DNA of 19,618 nt, taken from Gammaproteobacteria bacterium (GTDB lineage: Bacteria; Pseudomonadota; Gammaproteobacteria; Pseudomonadales; Halomonadaceae). The notes beneath the pieces were generated by a model, which saw only the letters and a list, made by a program, of their open reading frames with translations, was not told the DNA's origin and did no database searches. The first letter of the stretch is position 1; each line of letters begins with the position of its first letter. Where the stretch lies: assembly GCA_023485185.1 (NCBI GenBank), contig JAMCZP010000156.1, forward strand, positions 1-19,618, given 5' to 3'. Positions 8,023 to 15,323 of the stretch are shown in pieces. The translations under genes and the position numbers were made by a program.

Positions 8023-8979
8023 ATGTTTCCAAAAAGCAAAAAGATGCTTTTTACAGCACTCGCCAGTGTCTCAATGCTCTTTAGTGGCTCCCTGGTTGCT
8101 CAGGACAAGGGGCTGATTTCAATTATTGTTAATGATATGTCAAACCCCTATTGGCAAACGGAAGGAACAATAGCCGGGCGGACAGCAGAAGAGTTGGGCT
8201 ATACAGCAAATGTAAGCTCCCATGTGGGTGATACCAACACTGAAAGCAACCAGGTCGATACCGCGATTACCAATGGGGCTAAAGCGATCATTTTGGATCC
8301 TGCTAATGCGGACGGTTCCATTGGCGCTGTGCGAAGAGCTGTTGAGGCGGGAATTCCAGTCTTTATTATTAATGCTGAGATTAACCAGCAGGGGTTAGCC
8401 AAGGCGCAGCTGGTTTCCAATAATGCCCAGGGAGCCGCGTTAGGCGCACAAGAGTGGGCAATGCAATTGGATGGCGAGGGATCCTATATAGAGTTAAAAG
8501 GCCCACCTTCTGATAATAATGCGGCGACACGATCCAATGGCTATGAAACGGTGCTTAGCCAGTACCCCGACCTTACTCTGGCGGCGTCTGATATCGCGAA
8601 TTGGGATCGGACGGAAGGGCGTAATAAAATGCAGAGCATGCTGCGTTCTCATCCTGATATCAGAGGCGTTATTAGCGGTAACGACGAAATGGCGTTAGGC
8701 GCTATTGTTGCCTTGAAACAGGAGGGGCGGCTAGACGATGTATTGGTCGGTGGGTTTGACGGTTCACCCGATGCGGTTGATGCGGTTCGCTCGGGTGAGT
8801 TGGCCTATACCGTTCTACAGCCAGTGGCCGTATTTGCAGAAGATGCAGTAAAAATTGCTGATCATTACATCAATACGGGAGAAACGGGGTTGGATAGTGA
8901 AAAGCAGCTTTATGACTGTATCCTAATTACGTCGGATAATGTTGATAACTATACCTCTCCTTTTGTTTTAGAAGAGTAA
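8023..8979 (+). CDS. Periplasmic sugar-binding protein of ribose-type ABC transporter (RbsB-like)
   Basis: A 318-residue type I periplasmic binding protein (Peripla_BP_4). It starts with a cleavable signal peptide: basic FPKSKK, a hydrophobic core, and probable cleavage after VA before QDKG. Family landmarks are the first strand IIVNDMSNPYW, AIILDPANADG, VISGNDEMALGA (where RbsB has NDEMALGA) and GGFDGSPDAVDAV. As with the permease, two ATGs lie close together: GAGG (8011-8014) is two bases from the ATG at 8017 and eight from that at 8023, so the latter is preferred. It should capture the substrate in the periplasm for the two upstream subunits. Ligand specificity is unproven; a tetritol is inferred from the dehydrogenase and kinase. 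The gene is followed by a strong terminator. Confidence 0.94.
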   Translation: MFPKSKKMLFTALASVSMLFSGSLVAQDKGLISIIVNDMSNPYWQTEGTIAGRTAEELGYTANVSSHVGDTNTESNQVDTAITNGAKAIILDPANADGSIGAVRRAVEAGIPVFIINAEINQQGLAKAQLVSNNAQGAALGAQEWAMQLDGEGSYIELKGPPSDNNAATRSNGYETVLSQYPDLTLAASDIANWDRTEGRNKMQSMLRSHPDIRGVISGNDEMALGAIVALKQEGRLDDVLVGGFDGSPDAVDAVRSGELAYTVLQPVAVFAEDAVKIADHYINTGETGLDSEKQLYDCILITSDNVDNYTSPFVLEE

Positions 8980-9030
8980 GTGTTAGAAAAATAGGTTTTA
9001 GACGAATAAGGATTGGGAAATCTTGCTTAG

Positions 9031-9063
9031 AAGCCAGCCAGCGTTAACGCTGGCTGGCTTTTT
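9031..9063 (+). terminator. Strong rho-independent terminator after the ABC operon
   Basis: A perfect 30-bp palindrome (9031-9060), with GCCAGCCAGCG arms around a central TTAA, is followed by TTT, giving a run of five T. It lies 52 bp after the binding-protein stop and 18 bp before the kinase start. The near-symmetric A/T flanks mean it may also stop transcription from the other strand. Confidence 0.88.
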
Positions 9064-9081
9064 GAATTAGAGGGCGTTTCA

Positions 9082-9987
9082 GTGATATTTAATTTTGGTT
9101 CCATCAATATTGATCATACTTATCACGTTCCCTATTTTGTTCGCCCTGGCGAAACGCTGGAAAGCAATCAATACAGTGTTGGCTTGGGTGGGAAAGGGGT
9201 CAATCAATCGCTGGCGATAGCGCGTGCCAAAGGGGCTGTGAGTCACTGGGGGCGAGTGTCATCGATAGATGCTTGGGTGGCCCATGAGCTTGAGTCTGCG
9301 GGTGTTGGTGTGAAAGATATCGAATTGACCCCAGAGCCAAGTGGGCATGCGATTATTCAAATTGATTCATGTGGTGAAAACGCTATTCTTTTGTTCTCTG
9401 GTGCCAATCATGGTTTTACGCAGGAGAAAATGACGGCTCTTATCGCGCAAACTGCTCCTGGCGACACAATGCTTATTCAGAACGAATGTAACGGGCTTGA
9501 TCAGCTTATTCCATTAGCTGTGAGCCACGGCTGCAAGGTGATATTTAACCCTGCACCAATGACCTCGAAGGTATCATCACTCCCGCTAGCTCAATGTGAA
9601 CTGCTTTTTTTTAACCGTACAGAGGCCGCTGCTTTATTAGAGATGCCAGTAGCGTCGAGCGCTGCAGATTTGCTAAGGCGTTGTAAAGAAACGCTTGGCG
9701 ATGTCGAGGTGGTTCTTACTCTAGGTAGCGAGGGGGCTTGGTATCAGCGCAGCAGTGAGACTCTTTTTCAAGCGGCTTTAAAGGTAAATGCCATCGATAC
9801 AACGGCCGCAGGTGATACCTTTGTGGGTTACTTCCTTGCCGCTAGGCAAGCTGGCCTAGCGCCCTCACAGTGCTTGCAGCGAGCAACAGCGGCGGCTGCC
9901 CTGGCGGTACAAAAGCTCGGTGCTGCCAGTAGCATTCCGATGGTGGAAGAAGTTGATAGGTTGATGTGTCAACAAGACGGGCTATAG
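9082..9987 (+). CDS. PfkB-family carbohydrate kinase (ribokinase-like)
   Basis: A 301-residue cytoplasmic sugar kinase with a GTG start and AGAGGG at 9069-9074, seven bases upstream. It shows the N-terminal FGSINIDHTYHVPYFVRPGET, the GLGGKGVNQ sugar-binding motif (35-42), NPAPMTS, NRTEAAALL, VLTLGSEGAW and the catalytic/anion-hole segment DTTAAGDTF with D239 and D245. The usual GAGD reads AAGD, a tolerated variant. Length fits ribokinase. The gene is separated from the ABC operon by a strong terminator only 18 bp upstream, so it depends on read-through or on a promoter I cannot place. It might phosphorylate a pentose or tetrose handled by the same importer. The substrate is unknown; ribose is only the family default. 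Confidence 0.88.
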   Translation: MIFNFGSINIDHTYHVPYFVRPGETLESNQYSVGLGGKGVNQSLAIARAKGAVSHWGRVSSIDAWVAHELESAGVGVKDIELTPEPSGHAIIQIDSCGENAILLFSGANHGFTQEKMTALIAQTAPGDTMLIQNECNGLDQLIPLAVSHGCKVIFNPAPMTSKVSSLPLAQCELLFFNRTEAAALLEMPVASSAADLLRRCKETLGDVEVVLTLGSEGAWYQRSSETLFQAALKVNAIDTTAAGDTFVGYFLAARQAGLAPSQCLQRATAAAALAVQKLGAASSIPMVEEVDRLMCQQDGL

Positions 9988-10516
9988 ATATGGAAATGTC
10001 CTTGGACATAATTGATATATCCGCGGTACGTATGTTCAGCCATCCGCTAAATTGATCTAGGTTCCTTCGATCCGCCCAAGCTACTACTCGCCCCCGTGGG
10101 CGGGCCCTCCTTAAGACTTTCATGGTATCGGCTCATCTTGTTGAGCCAATGATCATGTTTTCATTATCCATCATTAATCCTGTTCGGTAATCCTCCTAAA
10201 ATAGCGCTGCTCCTACCTTTAGCTGGCATTCTCATATTCCGCAAGCTTCTTAAATTGGTTGACCATTTTTGCGTAAGGTCTTTCTTTGGCGGATTTTTTC
10301 TACGTAAATCTAGGTGGGTTCATGTTTTAATTTAAATACCAGCCTACTAGATGCCAAAAGAATATTTTCTTAAGTGTTTGTTTTATTTGTGATAATCAGG
10401 CTGTTTTTTATGAAGCCTAGTGATTTTAAGGCGTGTTAACTAATAATGATTAATATATTATTGATTTTTTAGACTAAAGTTCCGTTTCAATATATTGGAA
10501 TTATCTTTATCTTCAA
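9988..10516. other. 529-bp AT-rich intergenic region with several inverted repeats, no gene
   Basis: This gap separates the polyol region from the transketolase/TRAP operon. I find no convincing gene; a minus-strand frame (9842-10123) is partly a shadow of the kinase and resembles no family I know. Visible elements are a 14-bp inverted repeat ATGTCC-TT-GGACAT (9996-10009), a GC-rich hairpin CGCCC-N4-GGGCG (10089-10102), a hairpin GGCTCA-N6-TGAGCC (10130-10147) without a T-run, an operator-like site (10253-10268), and a very AT-rich tract (10310-10510) likely to hold the operon promoter. No rho-independent terminator was recognised after the kinase. Confidence 0.6.
10253..10268 (-). promoter_or_regulatory. 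Upstream GntR/FadR-type operator-like site
   Basis: AATTGGTTGACCATTT; read on the minus strand its core is TGGTCAACCA, identical to the site at 10515-10530 apart from one flanking base (15 of 16 match). TGGT-N2/3-ACCA with A/T flanks is typical of FCD-class GntR operators. The centre lies 262 bp from that of the second site. Confidence 0.55.
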
Positions 10517-10530
10517 ATGGTCAACCATTT
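10515..10530 (+). promoter_or_regulatory. Proximal GntR/FadR-type operator-like site before the transketolase genes
   Basis: AAATGGTCAACCATTT has perfect 7-bp arms around CA and abuts the ribosome binding site GGAGG (10531-10535) of the first transketolase gene. A repressor bound here would block initiation or elongation. The adjacent operon encodes an FCD-type GntR protein (17880-18611), the natural candidate to bind it. Confidence 0.6.
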
Positions 10531-10543
10531 GGAGGTGGCTAGA

Positions 10544-11404
10544 ATGAGTCAAACAGCTATCGCATCGAGCGCTGGTGTTATCGAGGAGCTTCGGCAGCGG
10601 GCTTACAAAATTCGCCGCCACGCTCTGCGAATGGGTGAAGTGCAAGGGCAGGGGTACGTTGGCCAGGCGCTCGGGATTGCCGATGTTTTGGCGGTGTCTT
10701 ACTTCCATGCCCTGAAGCTGGATCCCAAGAACCCTGATTGGGAAGGACGAGATCGTTTCTTGCTCTCTATCGGGCATTACGCCATCGCCTTATACGCCGC
10801 TTTGATCGAGGCTGGTGTTATTAGCGAGGAAGAGATTGAGGATTACGGCAGCGACGACAGCATTCTGCCCATGTCAGGTATGGCCGATTACACGCCGGGC
10901 ATGGAAATCACCGGTGGTTCGCTAGGGCATGGTTTGGGTATCGGTGTGGGGATGGCGCTGGGCCTTAAGCGCAAGAAGAGTGCCTCACGTATTTTTAATC
11001 TGCTTTCAGATGGCGAGCTGAATGAAGGTTCGACCTGGGAAGCTGTCGCCTCTGCAGCCCATTGGAAGCTGGATAACCTGATTGCCATTGTCGATGTCAA
11101 CGATCAGCAGGCTGACGACAAGTCTTCCACCGTACTCAACTACGAGCCGATCGCTGATAAGTGGATTGCGTTTGGGTGGGAAACCTACCGTGTTGATGGC
11201 AATGATCTTGAAGCGTTAGTCAAAGCTTTCGACAGTGCTCTAGCCAGTGACTCTCACAAACCCCGGGTGATTGTCTGCGACACCCTAATGGGCCGCGGCG
11301 TGTCCTTCCTCGAAGAACGTGACAAGAACCACTTTATTCGCGTTGATGAGAATGAGTGGAGTGTGGCGCTCAAGCAGCTCGATGACGTTTACGGTGTCCA
11401 GTAA
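10544..11404 (+). CDS. Transketolase-like subunit A (N-terminal, thiamine-diphosphate/Mg-binding half)
   Basis: A 286-residue N-terminal half of a split transketolase. The Mg/ThDP motif starts at SDGELNEG (155-162). D156 and N186 (AIVDVND) are 30 residues apart, the spacing of the Mg ligands in classical transketolases. Other landmarks are SIGHYAIALYA, YTPGMEITGGSLGHGLG and CDTLMGRGVSFLE. An in-frame ATG at 10517 lies inside the operator-like repeat, but GGAGG (10531-10535) points to the ATG at 10544. The gene is 12 bp from subunit B, so the two should form a heteromeric cytoplasmic enzyme transferring a two-carbon ketol unit. Named split relatives include apulose-4-phosphate transketolase (AptAB) and sulfofructose transketolase (SqwGH). 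The substrate here is unknown; genomic context argues for a specialised catabolic donor rather than the housekeeping pentose-phosphate role. Confidence 0.9.
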   Translation: MSQTAIASSAGVIEELRQRAYKIRRHALRMGEVQGQGYVGQALGIADVLAVSYFHALKLDPKNPDWEGRDRFLLSIGHYAIALYAALIEAGVISEEEIEDYGSDDSILPMSGMADYTPGMEITGGSLGHGLGIGVGMALGLKRKKSASRIFNLLSDGELNEGSTWEAVASAAHWKLDNLIAIVDVNDQQADDKSSTVLNYEPIADKWIAFGWETYRVDGNDLEALVKAFDSALASDSHKPRVIVCDTLMGRGVSFLEERDKNHFIRVDENEWSVALKQLDDVYGVQ

Positions 11405-11416
11405 GGAGGATATGAA

Positions 11417-12412
11417 ATGAGCGCCAAGAAGAAGCTAAAGACCTCGGCAATGATTGCGTCCATCGCAGGTGATGACCAGCCAACGACCTCCGCGCCCTTT
11501 GGGCATGCATTAGTAGAGGCTGCTGCGAAAAATCCCAAGATTGTCGGTATGACGGCAGATCTGGGCAAATATACCGATCTGCATATCTTCGCTCAGGCTT
11601 ACCCTGATCGCTATTACCAGATGGGCATGGCTGAGCAGCTACTCATTATGGCAGGTGCGGGTATGGCTCGCGAAGGCTTTATCCCTTTCGTGACGACCTA
11701 TAGCGTTTTCGCCTCACGCCGTGCTTACGACTTTATTTGTTTAGCCATTGCCGAAGAAAAGCTGAACGTCAAAATTGTCTGCGCACTTCCCGGGCTGACC
11801 ACGGGCTATGGCCCGAGCCATCAGGCTACCGAAGATATCGCTATCTTCCGCGGTATGCCGAACCTAACCATCATTGACCCCTGTGATGCGGTCGATATTG
11901 AGCAGTCAGTTCAAGCGATGGTCGATTTTGATGGCCCCGTCTACTTACGCCTACTGCGTGGCAAGGTGCCCCGTGTTTTAGATCGCTTTGAAGGTTACCA
12001 GTTCGAGATCGGCAAGGCTAAAAGGCTGCTAGATGGAGAAGATGCCCTAATCATCTCTTCTGGGCTGATGACGATGCGTGCGATTGAGGCTGCCGATGAG
12101 CTGAAAGAGAAAGGCACTAACGTGGCGGTTTTACACTGCGCCACAATCAAGCCGCTAGATACCGATACCATTCTGGCGGAGGTTCGTCGCTATCCTGAAC
12201 GTCCTGTCTTCGTGGCCGAAAACCACTCAATCATTGGTGGTCTGGGCGAAAGCATCGCATCGCTGCTGATGAAAGAGGGTGTATCCGTCAAATTTAATCA
12301 GATCGGCCTTCCCGATGAATTTCTGGATGCCGGTGCTTTACCCACTCTGCATGATCGTTACGGTATTTCCACCAAGGAGGTGATCAAATCGCTAAAGCAG
12401 CACGTTGCCTGA
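11417..12412 (+). CDS. Transketolase-like subunit B (pyrimidine-binding and C-terminal half)
   Basis: A 331-residue partner subunit. The pyrimidine domain holds YYQMGMAEQ with the conserved cofactor-activating Glu (E73), PFVTTYSVFASRRAYD, and GLTTGYGPSHQATEDIA with H135. The C-terminal transketolase domain follows (about 195-325), including VAVLHCATIKPLD and VFVAENHSIIGGLGE. The first 25 residues are a Lys/Ser/Thr-rich extension. Its ribosome binding site AAGGAGGA (11403-11410) is near-ideal at six bases; a closer ATG at 11412 reads into a stop after one codon. The stretch before the Pyr-loop His (GLTTGYGPSHQ) is the form seen in split transketolase and DXS-like proteins rather than the longer loop of classical transketolase. 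It needs subunit A for a complete ThDP site. Confidence 0.9.
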   Translation: MSAKKKLKTSAMIASIAGDDQPTTSAPFGHALVEAAAKNPKIVGMTADLGKYTDLHIFAQAYPDRYYQMGMAEQLLIMAGAGMAREGFIPFVTTYSVFASRRAYDFICLAIAEEKLNVKIVCALPGLTTGYGPSHQATEDIAIFRGMPNLTIIDPCDAVDIEQSVQAMVDFDGPVYLRLLRGKVPRVLDRFEGYQFEIGKAKRLLDGEDALIISSGLMTMRAIEAADELKEKGTNVAVLHCATIKPLDTDTILAEVRRYPERPVFVAENHSIIGGLGESIASLLMKEGVSVKFNQIGLPDEFLDAGALPTLHDRYGISTKEVIKSLKQHVA

Positions 12413-12500
12413 AGATACTCACTAAATCAAAAAACTAAGACTCCAGTTACGTTTGATAACCGCTATTTCTAACAACAAATATTTAATAGAGAGAAACGTC

Positions 12501-13481
12501 ATGAAAAAAATACTCCTTGCTTCTGCAATTGCCAGCGCCTTTTTCATTAGTGGTAATGCCGCCGCTCAGCAAACCCTACAACTCGCCCACAATGCGGCGG
12601 AAGGTAACCCCAAGTGGGATGCTTCAGAACTCTTCGCAGAACTTATAGAAGAAGGGACTAACGGGGAGTTAAGAGTAGATGTTGGCGGTAACGCACAGTA
12701 TGGCGACGATATGGAAGCCATTACTCAGATGAGAATGGGCACCTTGGCTTTTAGCACCAATAGCCAGGGCGCGACCTCCAGCGTTGTGCCGCAGTTCTCG
12801 GTACTGGGGTTGCCGTTTCTGTTCAATTCTCTGCCCAGTGCTTGGGAGGTCATGGACGGCGAAGTCGGTGATGAACTGAAAAATCTTTCGGAAGAAAAGG
12901 GACTTGTGCTGCTGGCGCTGTGGGATAACGGCATCCGCCACGTTAGCAACAATGTTCATCCTGTCGAAACCCCTGAAGATCTAAACGGCCTCAAAATCCG
13001 TACTCCACCGGATGAAATGACGGTCAACATCTTTGATGCATTAGGCGCCAACCCAACGCCAATGAATTTCTCTGAGCTCTATATTGCTCTCGAGCAAGGA
13101 GTCGTTGACGGTCAGGAAAATCCGTTAATGAATATTTACTCATCCAAGCTTCACGAGGTGCAAGACTATATCTCGTTGACTAGCCACAAGTATGAGTCAA
13201 CCCCGCTGCTGATGAGCAAAATGGTCTGGGATTCACTTTCACCAGAGCATCAGGATGTGGTTCAGCAAGCGGCCATTGAGGCTGGAGAATTTAATCGTCA
13301 GGCCTCTTTAGAAGCCGACGCTGCGCTGAGAAGTGCGATGGAAGAGGCTGGTGTCGTGTTCAATGAAGTGGATCCTGAGTCTTTTATCGGTGCCACCGCA
13401 TCCGTTTACGATCAGTGGGCAGCAGAGTACCCAGAGCTGGTTGAGATGGTCGTCAATGCGGCTCAGCGCGAGTCGCAATAA
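12501..13481 (+). CDS. TRAP transporter periplasmic solute-binding protein (DctP family)
   Basis: A 326-residue exported binding protein. The start is the ATG at 12501, with AGAGAG upstream; an in-frame TTG at 12453 would add 16 residues before the signal peptide and is unlikely. The signal peptide is MKK plus a hydrophobic core, with probable cleavage after AAA before QQTLQ. DctP landmarks are GLPFLF, GLKIRTPP with the conserved ligand arginine R167, NFSELYIALEQGVVDGQENP (including N207) and a KYESTPLL strand. In characterised DctP proteins this arginine forms a salt bridge with the ligand carboxylate, so an organic or sugar acid is expected. It hands its ligand to the DctQ/DctM pair encoded directly downstream. 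The exact ligand is not readable. Confidence 0.94.
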   Translation: MKKILLASAIASAFFISGNAAAQQTLQLAHNAAEGNPKWDASELFAELIEEGTNGELRVDVGGNAQYGDDMEAITQMRMGTLAFSTNSQGATSSVVPQFSVLGLPFLFNSLPSAWEVMDGEVGDELKNLSEEKGLVLLALWDNGIRHVSNNVHPVETPEDLNGLKIRTPPDEMTVNIFDALGANPTPMNFSELYIALEQGVVDGQENPLMNIYSSKLHEVQDYISLTSHKYESTPLLMSKMVWDSLSPEHQDVVQQAAIEAGEFNRQASLEADAALRSAMEEAGVVFNEVDPESFIGATASVYDQWAAEYPELVEMVVNAAQRESQ

Positions 13482-13496
13482 CGGAAGGGGCTTATC

Positions 13497-14060
13497 ATGA
13501 CGCTCTCAAAAGAGGGCCGCGGCAGTGAAGTGGGCAGGCCCGCTTCACTGTTAGTGAGCTCAAAAAGTTTGATTTATCACACCTTTAAATGGGTATCTAT
13601 CGTCGCTGTCGTGGCGATCTTCTTGTCGCTATTACTGGGTGTAGCGGTTCGCTATGTGTTCTCTACCAATTTGGGCTGGGTAGCGGAAGTGCCCAACTTG
13701 GTTTTTCCCTGGTTAACGATGTGCGCCATCGTCGCCGCTGCCGCAAGAAACGAGCACATTGGGGTCGAGTTGGTCGTCGAAAAGTTGCCAAGGCTACCCA
13801 AGAAGCTAGTGGTATTGGCCGTCAACCTAATCGCTACTATCGCTTTTGGCGTGATGGCCGTTCACGGACTAGATGTTGTCGAAATTGCAGGCACTCAACG
13901 ACTGCCAATCACCCGTATCGGTATGTCCTGGGCTTACTGGTCGGTTGTAGTCGGCTTTATAGGGCTAGCAGTGGTTTCACTCATTAACATCGCGATGGTA
14001 CTGACCGGTGGAGATTGCTTCTCCAAGCCACAAGTCTCGCATGGGGAGGATAGGATATGA
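13497..14060 (+). CDS. TRAP transporter small membrane subunit (DctQ family)
   Basis: A 187-residue inner-membrane protein with four predicted helices (about 30-52, 62-82, 102-124, 147-170). It has the DctQ features NLGWVAEVPNLVFPWLT in helix two and ARNEHIGVELVVEKLP in the loop after it. The N-terminal 25 residues are hydrophilic. The ATG follows AAGGGG (13484-13489) at a slightly long seven-base spacing. The stop overlaps the DctM start by four bases (ATGA), so the two are translationally coupled. DctQ pairs with DctM to form the sodium-driven importer served by the upstream binding protein. Confidence 0.93.
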   Translation: MTLSKEGRGSEVGRPASLLVSSKSLIYHTFKWVSIVAVVAIFLSLLLGVAVRYVFSTNLGWVAEVPNLVFPWLTMCAIVAAAARNEHIGVELVVEKLPRLPKKLVVLAVNLIATIAFGVMAVHGLDVVEIAGTQRLPITRIGMSWAYWSVVVGFIGLAVVSLINIAMVLTGGDCFSKPQVSHGEDRI

Positions 14061-15316
14061 CGGCCCAGATGCTTATTGGCTTTACCCTGTTCTTATTAAT
14101 GGCGATGCCGGTGGGTTACTCGCTAGTGATAAGTGGTTGGGCGGCGCTATCCGTTTTTGGCCCAATGCCGTCGAGTATGGCGGTTATGAAGATATTTCAA
14201 CCAACGCAAAGCTTCCCGCTGCTGGCGATACCCTTCTTTATTCTATCCGGTGGCTTGATGATGTCAGGCAAGTTGGGGCAGAAGTTGGTGAGTTTAGCCT
14301 CTATGCTGGTGGGTAAATATCACGGTGGTCTTGGTCAGGTGACGGTCGTCGGTTCCACTGTGTTTGGTGGTGTTTCCGGATCCGCCGTCGCAGAGGCTTC
14401 GGCGCTCGGCTCGATACTCATACCCTGGCAAAAAAGGGAAGGGTACCCTGGCGCTTTTGGGGCGGCAGTGACCTCGGCGTCATCGGTGATTGCTGGCTTG
14501 ATGCCGCCTTCTATCCCGCTCATTTTGTTTGCTACCGTCTCGAATACCTCCATTGCGTCACTGTTTGTTGCGGCCGTGATTCCGGCATTGATGCTCGCAG
14601 CTGGCATGATGATGGTTTGCTATTTCGTTGGTAAACGACGTGGGTTCCCACGCTTAACGCTAAAGCACACCCGTGCCGAAGTAAGAAACACCTTGTTTAC
14701 TGCTCTGCCAGCACTGCTGATGCCGGTATTTATTGTTGTGTTGCTGCGCGCTGGTATTGCTACACCCACTGAAGTCAGTGTTATCGCTGTTGCCTATGCC
14801 CTGGTGGTTAGCAGTGTTATTTACCGTGACCTGACGGCTGAACGAGTCATGAGCGCATTGGTAAATACTGTGATTACCACAGGCATTGTGATGTTGATTA
14901 TTGCGGCGGCCAACATCATTGCCTATATCCTAACCTCGGGTGGTGTCCCGCAGGCCGTCGCCCAATGGGCCGTGGAGTATCTAAAACACCCTATCTTAAT
15001 CATTTTGGCGATCAACGTACTGATGCTCGTTATCGGTATGTTCCTTGATCTGCCAGCGGCCATCCTACTGCTGGGACCAACACTGGTCTCTATTGCCAAC
15101 GCGATCGGGCTGGATCTTGTGCAGCTCGGGATCATTATGTGTGTGAATCTCAGCATTGGGCTCTTTTCTCCTCCCATTGGCACGACGCTGTTTGTTTCCT
15201 CAGCCATTGCGCGCGAGCGAATTGGTGCTGTGGTTAAAGAGTTGGGGCCCTTCTATCTAGTGGCCATTATCGTGCTACTGCTGGTGTCTTTCGTGCCAGC
15301 TCTGATTATTTACTGA
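14057..15316 (+). CDS. TRAP transporter large permease subunit (DctM family)
   Basis: A 419-residue polytopic transporter with about twelve hydrophobic segments. It has the family-defining stretch VFGGVSGSAVAEASALGSI (about 98-116), the repeat-like GLMPPSIPLILFA, FLDLPAAILLLGPTLVSIA and LSIGLFSPPIGTTLF in the second half. It is the ion-coupled translocation subunit. The start codon overlaps the DctQ stop (ATGA) and GAGG (14044-14047) lies about nine bases upstream. Length and composition are normal for the family. Together with DctP and DctQ it makes a complete TRAP system dedicated to this operon. Confidence 0.95.
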   Translation: MTAQMLIGFTLFLLMAMPVGYSLVISGWAALSVFGPMPSSMAVMKIFQPTQSFPLLAIPFFILSGGLMMSGKLGQKLVSLASMLVGKYHGGLGQVTVVGSTVFGGVSGSAVAEASALGSILIPWQKREGYPGAFGAAVTSASSVIAGLMPPSIPLILFATVSNTSIASLFVAAVIPALMLAAGMMMVCYFVGKRRGFPRLTLKHTRAEVRNTLFTALPALLMPVFIVVLLRAGIATPTEVSVIAVAYALVVSSVIYRDLTAERVMSALVNTVITTGIVMLIIAAANIIAYILTSGGVPQAVAQWAVEYLKHPILIILAINVLMLVIGMFLDLPAAILLLGPTLVSIANAIGLDLVQLGIIMCVNLSIGLFSPPIGTTLFVSSAIARERIGAVVKELGPFYLVAIIVLLLVSFVPALIIY

Positions 15317-15323
15317 GGTGGTT

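Noticed and set aside
9842..10123. 93-codon minus-strand frame with an Arg-rich N-terminus
   Set aside because: About half is antisense to the ribokinase gene and the rest matches nothing I know. A transposase or integrase remnant was considered, but no motif or terminal repeats were seen.
10130..10147. Hairpin GGCTCA-N6-TGAGCC as the terminator of the ribokinase gene
   Set aside because: Only a 6-bp stem, no T-run after it, and about 140 bp beyond the stop codon.
14008..14316. 102-codon + frame overlapping DctQ and DctM
   Set aside because: It is a shifted reading of two clearly identified TRAP genes that are joined by an ATGA overlap.
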